Of a stretch of 28,691 bases of DNA, positions 23,682 through 28,691 are shown in pieces. Under the pieces are notes generated by a model. That model saw nothing but the letters and a program-made list of their open reading frames with translations. It had not been told where the DNA came from and made no database searches. Source of the stretch: Lachnospiraceae bacterium UBA4348 (lineage in GTDB: Bacteria > Bacillota > Clostridia > Lachnospirales > Lachnospiraceae). The stretch is taken from assembly GCA_002394165.1 (NCBI GenBank), contig DGTA01000124.1, forward strand, positions 1 through 28,691, given 5' to 3'. The translations under genes and the position numbers were made by a program. How positions within the stretch are numbered: position 1 is the first letter of the stretch; each line of letters opens with the position of its first letter.

Positions 23682-24473
23682 ATGAGAAAAAGCTTTTTAA
23701 TCCCTCTTACGCTTTGTATGGGCCTGGGCCTGTGCTCCTTTGCCATGGCACAGGAAAATCTTTCTGAAGTAGGAACGGAAGTGGTTGAAGACGCTTCCGG
23801 CGAAGATGCGGCCGGCACGGAAGCTGCCGGTATTGAGGGCGAGGCCGAAGCGGCTGCCCTGCTTGAAGATGTAAAAGGAACTTATGAAGCACTGTTCCCG
23901 GTGATCACAGCCCCGGAATACGATCAGATGTGGCTTGATCCCTGCATTGAGGCCCTGGGTGAGGAAGAAGCCCCCGCCGCGGCAGAAATGCTCAAAGCTG
24001 CCTGCAACGGAACGATCTACGGCCAGGAAGCGATCGACGCATACGGTGACGGCTCCGAAGGCGCCCAGTTTGACTGCCTGTTTATCAACGGCGTATCCGA
24101 GATCACTTTTGACGGGAATACGATCAGCGGCACCGACGAAAACGGAGAACAGGTCTTCAGCCATGAATACAGCTATGTGGGCCCCCTTGCCCTGGCAGGC
24201 ATGATGGACGGCTATCTTTATGAAACGGCAGATGAAGACGCAGGCGAGTTCAGGTATTTCTATATGATGCCCGACACCCCGGCCTCCACCTATCATCTGG
24301 AGTTCCGCTACGGAAGCGATATTGATGCCCTGGCACAGTACAACGAAGGCCCCTATGCCTACTGGCTGGCAGCAGGGTTCCCGACCGATGCCGATGAAGA
24401 AATGATCAAGAATGTCATCACACTCTTTTGCGAAGAGAATCTTGCAGAGATGCAGGCAGAAGAAGCGGCATAA
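23682..24473 (+). CDS. Secreted acidic protein with a ZinT (YodA)-like domain
   Basis: 263 residues with a signal peptide (cut likely after AMA at residue 23), a Glu/Ala/Gly-rich linker to about residue 65, and a domain resembling the ZinT/YodA metal-binding lipocalin fold: ITFDGNTISGTDENGEQVFSHEYSY, EFRYFYMMPDTPASTYHLEFRYGSDIDAL, YNEGPYAYWLAAGFP and the ending DADEEMIKNVITLF. The order matches ZinT, but the His-rich N-terminus and most zinc-binding histidines are absent, so metal binding is unsure; many acidic residues remain. The start has GAGGAGG eight bases upstream. It has its own promoter and structured leader, and a strong hairpin follows it. Confidence 0.6.
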   Translation: MRKSFLIPLTLCMGLGLCSFAMAQENLSEVGTEVVEDASGEDAAGTEAAGIEGEAEAAALLEDVKGTYEALFPVITAPEYDQMWLDPCIEALGEEEAPAAAEMLKAACNGTIYGQEAIDAYGDGSEGAQFDCLFINGVSEITFDGNTISGTDENGEQVFSHEYSYVGPLALAGMMDGYLYETADEDAGEFRYFYMMPDTPASTYHLEFRYGSDIDALAQYNEGPYAYWLAAGFPTDADEEMIKNVITLFCEENLAEMQAEEAA

Positions 24474-24484
24474 ACACAGGATTC

Positions 24485-24566
24485 TCAGAGAGGGGTCATT
24501 TTCAGAGAGGGGTCTGACCCTTTTCGCACTTCAACGTGCGAAAAGGGTCAGACCCCTGTTTTTGTT
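24485..24566 (+). terminator. Perfect 21-bp hairpin with T-tract, REP-like, after a direct repeat
   Basis: GGGGTCTGACCC plus TTTTCGCAC (24509-24529) pairs perfectly with 24536-24556 around the loop TTCAAC, followed by TGTTTTTGTT. A 13-base direct repeat TCAGAGAGGGGTC (24485-24497 and 24502-24514) leads in. It should end the ZinT-like transcript. GGGTCAGACCCC-type hairpins recur in Clostridial genomes as interspersed repeats, so it may also be a repeat element. Confidence 0.85.
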
Positions 24567-24593
24567 GTCACACTTACATGAAAAAGGTATATT
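24565..24593 (+). promoter_or_regulatory. Promoter for the secreted HAD phosphatase gene
   Basis: TTGTCA (24565-24570), 17 bases, TATATT (24588-24593), starting in the T-tract of the preceding terminator; predicted start near 24600 and a short leader to the ATG at 24641. Confidence 0.65.
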
Positions 24594-24640
24594 TTATTTT
24601 ATAAGCAGCTTGGTATTATTAAAAAAGCGGAGGAAGACAA

Positions 24641-25939
24641 ATGAAAAAGGCAGTATCTTTTGTTGTCTGTATCATGATGATGTTCTCCCTGTCGGCAGCA
24701 GGCTTTGCGGCGGAGACGGTCAAGCGCGGAGACAGGGGCGATGAGGTCAGACTGATCCAGGAAAAGCTGATCTCGCTGGGCTATCTCGACGGGAACGCGG
24801 ACGGTATCTTCGGGCCGAAAACAGAAAGCGCTCTTCTGGCTTTCCAGCAGGAAAACGGACTGGATGCGACCGGCATGGCGGGCGAAGCCACCTGCAGGGC
24901 GCTTGATGAAGAAGATCAGGTACCTCAGGAAACACCGGAACAGGCATTTCCTTCCTGGAATGCGCAGAGTGAATCCCTTGCGGAGCTCGTCGATTTTGTG
25001 AGCGCCGTGACCGATGAATCAAGCGAGGATTATCTCGATCCGGCGGACCGTATCGCTGTCTTTGACATGGACGGCACCATCCTTTGCGAGAAGGCGCCGG
25101 TCTACTTTGACTACTGCCTGACGATGTACCGCGTGCTGGATGATCCGACGTACGATGCGTCAGAAGAGGCGCGGGAGGCCATGCAGCAGGTGCGTGACCA
25201 TGCCTGGTCGGAAGGCGCAGTCTTCAATCCGGAGGGCATCAACAAGGATTTCCTGGTCGCATCAGCCTTTGCCGGCATGACGCCCGAAGAGTTCCGCTCC
25301 TATGTGCTTGGCTGGGCGGAAAACACGGAGGCGGTCGGTTTTGAAGGAATGACCTACGCCGAGTCCTTCTACAAACCCATGCTTGAGGTGATCAGTTACC
25401 TGAAGGCCAACGATTTTGATGTGTGGATGGTGTCGGCCTGTGAACGTGAGGTCGTGAGGGCGCTCGTGGGACGCTGTGACATCCCGTTTGATCATGTGAT
25501 CGCAACGGATGTTCCCTATGATGCGTCCGGAAAAGGAGAGGAAGCGGCGGATGACTACGATATGAGCCAGGAGGAGACGATCGTCCTGGGAGCTCCGCTT
25601 GATGAGGTAGAATGCGGCAAGTCAGGCAAGCCGGCGGCCATCGCCCGTGAAATTGGGAAACGGCCCGTGCTCGCGTTCGGAAACAGCACCGGCGACTACT
25701 CGATGCTCAACTATGCCGAGGGCAATCCGGACCATACAGGCATGGGCTTCTTCGTGGTGTGCGATGATACGGAGCGGGAATACGGAAATGACGAGAAGGC
25801 TGCCGAGTACTGGGAAAAGGTCGAGAGCGAAGGCTGGACGGGCATCTCGATGGCGAACGACTGGGCTTCCATCTACGGGGAAGGCGTGAGCAAAACCGGG
25901 CTTCCCGGTGCGGAGCAGGAACTGGAAGAAGCGGCATAA
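24641..25939 (+). CDS. Secreted peptidoglycan-binding HAD-family phosphatase
   Basis: 432 residues. A signal peptide (1-23) is followed by a PG_binding_1 repeat (about 27-90: VKRGDRGDEVRLIQEKLISLGYLDG, DGIFGPKTESALLAFQ), then a HAD phosphatase from about 135. HAD motifs: FDMDGT with nucleophile Asp142 and acid Asp144, motif II Ser265 in WMVSACE, a Lys in the KSGK region (327-330), and GNSTGD with Asp352. The order resembles phosphoserine-phosphatase-like HAD enzymes. HAD phosphatases are mostly cytoplasmic, so export and cell-wall attachment are unusual; it may scavenge phosphate from organic phosphate outside the cell. GGAGGAAG precedes the ATG. The next gene starts 35 bases later. Confidence 0.85.
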   Translation: MKKAVSFVVCIMMMFSLSAAGFAAETVKRGDRGDEVRLIQEKLISLGYLDGNADGIFGPKTESALLAFQQENGLDATGMAGEATCRALDEEDQVPQETPEQAFPSWNAQSESLAELVDFVSAVTDESSEDYLDPADRIAVFDMDGTILCEKAPVYFDYCLTMYRVLDDPTYDASEEAREAMQQVRDHAWSEGAVFNPEGINKDFLVASAFAGMTPEEFRSYVLGWAENTEAVGFEGMTYAESFYKPMLEVISYLKANDFDVWMVSACEREVVRALVGRCDIPFDHVIATDVPYDASGKGEEAADDYDMSQEETIVLGAPLDEVECGKSGKPAAIAREIGKRPVLAFGNSTGDYSMLNYAEGNPDHTGMGFFVVCDDTEREYGNDEKAAEYWEKVESEGWTGISMANDWASIYGEGVSKTGLPGAEQELEEAA

Positions 25940-25974
25940 GCGCAGACAGATGCGGCTGCGGGGAGGGATTGTTT

Positions 25975-27345
25975 ATGAGGCTGTCAGGAAAGATCTTACT
26001 CATATCAGCAGCCTGTCTGGCACTTTGTTCCATGCCGGTATGGGCACTGCAGGGGGCGGACAGGAGAGAAGAGAACAATATGATCCTGCTCGCCAGGAAA
26101 CCGGCGGATTCTGCGATGGAACCGCTTTATGCGTATTATTATGACGGAAACGGGGCTTTCAGATCGCGCGCTGAGTTCATGCCGGACGGAAATATCGGAA
26201 TGATCCACTACTGTGATAATGACAGGTGGCTCGGCAGCCTGATCTTGCATAACGAGACAGAAGAAACGGTGTCCTTCTGCTTTTCTGATGATAATAATAT
26301 GTGTCAGGCCGCAGATGAGGAAAGCATTGATGATTACCAGGTATGGCTCAGGGCCGATCCGGATGTGGGAGAGTACTATTCCCGAGCGATGGGATTCAGT
26401 GTTTCGGCCGTCTCCAACGCCAACAACGCCGGATTGATATACTGCCGGGAGGGAGAGCCTGTTTTTGAAGTGTGCTTTGACGATCAGGGCGGCCTGGATC
26501 ATGTTCTGTACGGAAATGACCTGGAGAATGAATTTGCTCCTGCGGAGGAAGTGACAGAAGAAAAAGGAGATAAGGTCAGCAGGTATTTCTGCAGGGTATC
26601 CGGGGATCCGGATGCTGTATCAGATGATTACCAGATCAGGAGAACGAGGACCTATGATCTGAATGGCCGCCTGATCAGTTACCTGTACGAGAGCAGTTCA
26701 GGACTTCCATATGATGAACCATTCATTTGCTGTACGTTTGATTATAATGAAGACGGAAAACTGAGATACAAATACAGAAAGACTGATCATTCAGAATATG
26801 AAGCATTCTTTGATGATAACGGACAGCTTTCGGCTCTCCATGACGTATGCCTCGGGGCCAATTTCCTCTATTCATACAATGCGGACGGCAGCCTGTCCTG
26901 CATCCTTATGGATACAACGGATATATGGTCCGGCCTTTCCGAAAAAATGACGCCCGGTGAGTTCATTCAGGAAGTTCAGAACAGCAGCCGGGAAGAATAT
27001 CCGGGAATGGTGATCGCAAAATATGATCAGGCTGCGGGTACCTGTACAATGGAGACCCGGATGTCTGATCGGGTATCCGTGAATTCGATCCGGCCCACTC
27101 CATCAGATATGATCCGTCCCTATCTTGAAAAGGAAGGAACGGAAGAAACCGTGCTGTTTTCAGGTTCACAAAATACGGATGTTTCGTACACGATCTATGA
27201 GAATGAGGAAGAGGAGCTTTGCTATGTACTGGCCGGGGTCAGGGTTCCGGCAGCGGAAGCGGAGTATTCACCGGGAAAAGTCTTTTCCATGCCGGAGACG
27301 CTGAATGAAACGATCCGTCATCTTGCGGAAGTGATTTCTGAATAA
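25975..27345 (+). CDS. Secreted protein of unknown function with YD-like repeats
   Basis: 456 residues. A signal peptide (MRLSGKILLISAACLALCSMPVWA) is followed by beta-rich segments with short tyrosine/aspartate/glycine motifs reminiscent of YD/RHS repeats: YAYYYDGNGAF, RTYDLNGRLISYLYE, CTFDYNEDGKLRYKYR, AFFDDNGQLSAL, FLYSYNADGSLSCIL. I do not recognise a catalytic motif, and it has no toxin domain, so it should not be called an RHS toxin. The ATG at 25975 has GGGAGGG eight bases upstream and opens the signal peptide. It lies between the HAD phosphatase (35 bases) and the glycosylase (40 bases), probably in one operon. Confidence 0.7.
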   Translation: MRLSGKILLISAACLALCSMPVWALQGADRREENNMILLARKPADSAMEPLYAYYYDGNGAFRSRAEFMPDGNIGMIHYCDNDRWLGSLILHNETEETVSFCFSDDNNMCQAADEESIDDYQVWLRADPDVGEYYSRAMGFSVSAVSNANNAGLIYCREGEPVFEVCFDDQGGLDHVLYGNDLENEFAPAEEVTEEKGDKVSRYFCRVSGDPDAVSDDYQIRRTRTYDLNGRLISYLYESSSGLPYDEPFICCTFDYNEDGKLRYKYRKTDHSEYEAFFDDNGQLSALHDVCLGANFLYSYNADGSLSCILMDTTDIWSGLSEKMTPGEFIQEVQNSSREEYPGMVIAKYDQAAGTCTMETRMSDRVSVNSIRPTPSDMIRPYLEKEGTEETVLFSGSQNTDVSYTIYENEEEELCYVLAGVRVPAAEAEYSPGKVFSMPETLNETIRHLAEVISE

Positions 27346-27385
27346 GCGGCTTTGATGAAACTTAAACTTACAGGGATACATAAAA

Positions 27386-28201
27386 ATGATCATACAGATA
27401 CAGGATGATTTTGATCCGGGAAAGATCGCTGACAGCGGCCAGTGTTTCCGGTGGACCAAAACAGACGGACAGACATATCGGATCATCGCCGGGAAACGAT
27501 GTGTGTATATCACTGCTCTGGCGGAGGATCTGTTCGAGCTTGACTGTTCGCAGGAGGAGTATTCCCGGTTCTGGCAGGATTATCTGGACCTTCGGGAGGA
27601 CTACCGCAGTATCCGGAAGCGAATCGATCCGGAGCAGGATCCGTTCCTGTGGAAAGCTTCGGAAGAGGAAAAGGGAATACGTATCCTGCGGCAGGATCCC
27701 TGGGAGATGCTGATCACCTTCATCATCTCGCAGAACAAGAATATTCCGGGGATCTGTCGGTGCGTGGAGCTGCTTGCCGCCAGGTGCGGGGAAAGAAAAA
27801 CAGATTCCCGGGGCCCGGAGTATTACGGCTTTCCCGATCCCGAGGCGGTGGCTGCGCTGTCCGGGGAGGATCTTGCGGCCTGCCGCCTGGGCTATCGGTG
27901 GAAATATGTGCAGGCAGCGGCTCGGGCGGTCCTGGACGGTAAGATCGATCTGGACGGGCTGCAAAGCGCGGACGAGGAGACAACCATGGCGGCCCTGATT
28001 AGCCTGTACGGAGTAGGAACCAAGGTCGCCAACTGCGTATCGCTGTTCGGACTGCATCACATCGATGCGTTTCCGGTCGATGTCTGGGTTAAGCGCGTCC
28101 TGGCAGAGCAGTATCCGGGCGGATATCCTTATGAGAAGTACTCACCGTATAACGGGATCTGCCAGCAGTATATGTTTGCTTATTACAGGCACAAAAAATA
28201 A
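27386..28201 (+). CDS. ogg: 8-oxoguanine DNA glycosylase/AP lyase, OGG1-like (HhH-GPD)
   Basis: 271 residues. It removes 8-oxoguanine from DNA and can nick the resulting abasic site. An OGG N-terminal domain (GQCFRWT near 18) precedes the helix-hairpin-helix: LYGVGTKVANCVSLFG with catalytic Lys213, then FPVDVWVKRVL with Asp232. ISQNKNI and LGYRWKYV match positions conserved in Clostridial OGG1-type enzymes. There are no four C-terminal cysteines for an iron-sulfur cluster, which separates it from MutY/Nth. The ATG at 27386 follows ACAGGGA loosely. It follows secreted-protein genes in the same direction, an unexpected context for a repair enzyme, and may be read from their promoter. Confidence 0.88.
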   Translation: MIIQIQDDFDPGKIADSGQCFRWTKTDGQTYRIIAGKRCVYITALAEDLFELDCSQEEYSRFWQDYLDLREDYRSIRKRIDPEQDPFLWKASEEEKGIRILRQDPWEMLITFIISQNKNIPGICRCVELLAARCGERKTDSRGPEYYGFPDPEAVAALSGEDLAACRLGYRWKYVQAAARAVLDGKIDLDGLQSADEETTMAALISLYGVGTKVANCVSLFGLHHIDAFPVDVWVKRVLAEQYPGGYPYEKYSPYNGICQQYMFAYYRHKK

Positions 28202-28309
28202 CAAATTTTGTGTGGATATCCTTTCTATCTGTCGTATATGAATTCAGAACAACAAAAACAACAACAAATCACATAAATAATGACAGGATAAATGAAAGGA
28301 AAATATATC

Positions 28310-28691
28310 ATGAAAAAAGCAATCAGAAATTTCGTTATCGGCGCAGCAATGGCAATCGGTGTTTTCGCTTCTTCAGCAGCAGCACTTGCTAATACACAGT
28401 ACGTACAGACAGGCATGAACTTCCGCAACGGTCCCACGACCAGCGCTTCCGTGATCGGTTCGGTTCCGGCCGGCGCAAAGGTTGACGTGATCGGCTCCGA
28501 GAACGGCTGGGACAAGGTCGTTTACAACGGCACCACCGGTTACATCCACGGCGGAAATGTCGGCGCCAGCTACACCGCTCCGGCAAACAACAATGCTTCC
28601 GTAAAGAATTACTTCGACAACAATGCCGCTTTCAGCCAGAAGGCACAGAACGCAGTAAGAAGCACGGACGGATGGAAGACCGTCAGCGTGG
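28310..28691 (+). CDS. Secreted SH3b-domain protein, 5' part (runs off the window)
   Basis: The window holds the first 127 codons. A signal peptide (MKKAIRNFVIGAAMAIGVFA, cut after ALA) leads to a bacterial SH3 domain: MNFRNGPTTSASVIGSVPAGAKVDVIGSENGWDKVVYNGTTGYIHGGNV (about residues 34-84), then a low-complexity linker and the start of another region. SH3b domains bind cell wall and often accompany cell-wall hydrolases, which would lie beyond the end. AAAGGA sits nine bases before the ATG. The upstream leader (28202-28309) is AT-rich with a CAA-repeat stretch (28247-28270); no clear promoter was found. Confidence 0.8.
   Translation, partial: MKKAIRNFVIGAAMAIGVFASSAAALANTQYVQTGMNFRNGPTTSASVIGSVPAGAKVDVIGSENGWDKVVYNGTTGYIHGGNVGASYTAPANNNASVKNYFDNNAAFSQKAQNAVRSTDGWKTVSV

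Noticed and set aside
25969..27345. An RHS/YD toxin
   Set aside because: The repeats are short and irregular, and no RHS core motif, toxin tip or immunity gene is present.
28202..28309. A sigma-A-type promoter before the SH3 gene
   Set aside because: TATATG-like sequence exists at 28235, but no -35 at acceptable spacing was found.

Overview
The window looks like chromosome from a Gram-positive Clostridia bacterium, most likely a Lachnospiraceae-type gut or rumen anaerobe. This rests on purine-rich AGGAGG-type ribosome binding sites, TTG/GTG starts, sugar ABC importers without their own ATPase, TetR-linked paired ABC exporters, and many secreted SH3 or peptidoglycan-binding proteins. Coding DNA is moderately GC-rich, while promoters and leaders are AT-rich. 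No tRNA, rRNA or CRISPR array was seen.

Layout. 1-252: 3' end of an IS605/IS1341-type TnpB element. 351-3101: plus-strand housekeeping and repair run (DUF523-GNAT fusion, msrA, dinB). 3191-7220: a TetR-type regulator that appears internally deleted, then a heterodimeric ABC exporter, with GTTAAC dyads in front of both. 7237-7531: a 264-bp imperfect palindrome plus a TGACA-type intergenic repeat. 7569-16005: a sugar locus made of two LacI-type operators around a strong promoter, a solute-binding protein, two permeases, a GH116-like glycosidase, a GH32 fructosidase and the LacI-family repressor. 16115-17451: convergent maa-like acetyltransferase and class II aldolase, separated by a block of TGACA repeats that supplies both stop codons. 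17646-19706 (minus): XRE-Uma2 protein, radical SAM/SPASM protein broken by a frameshift, and a short RiPP-precursor-like peptide interrupted by a stop codon. 19909-23443: a three-gene operon of an alpha/beta hydrolase, a metallo-beta-lactamase/ketopantoate-reductase-like fusion and a second hydrolase. 23478-28691: mainly secreted proteins (ZinT-like, peptidoglycan-binding HAD phosphatase, an unknown, an SH3-domain protein cut by the window end) plus an OGG-type DNA glycosylase.

How parts work together. The LacI repressor probably controls uptake and hydrolysis of a fructose-containing, perhaps also beta-glycosidic, oligosaccharide. The TetR-type protein probably controls the exporter and itself. 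The hydrolase operon and the ZinT-like gene share a promoter architecture (TTGAAA, 17 bp, TATATT) and a TTAGATGTATATTA motif, so they may be co-regulated. The likeliest undescribed biology is the damaged radical SAM/peptide locus, the fused MBL/reductase operon, and the repeat family that inserts at gene ends.
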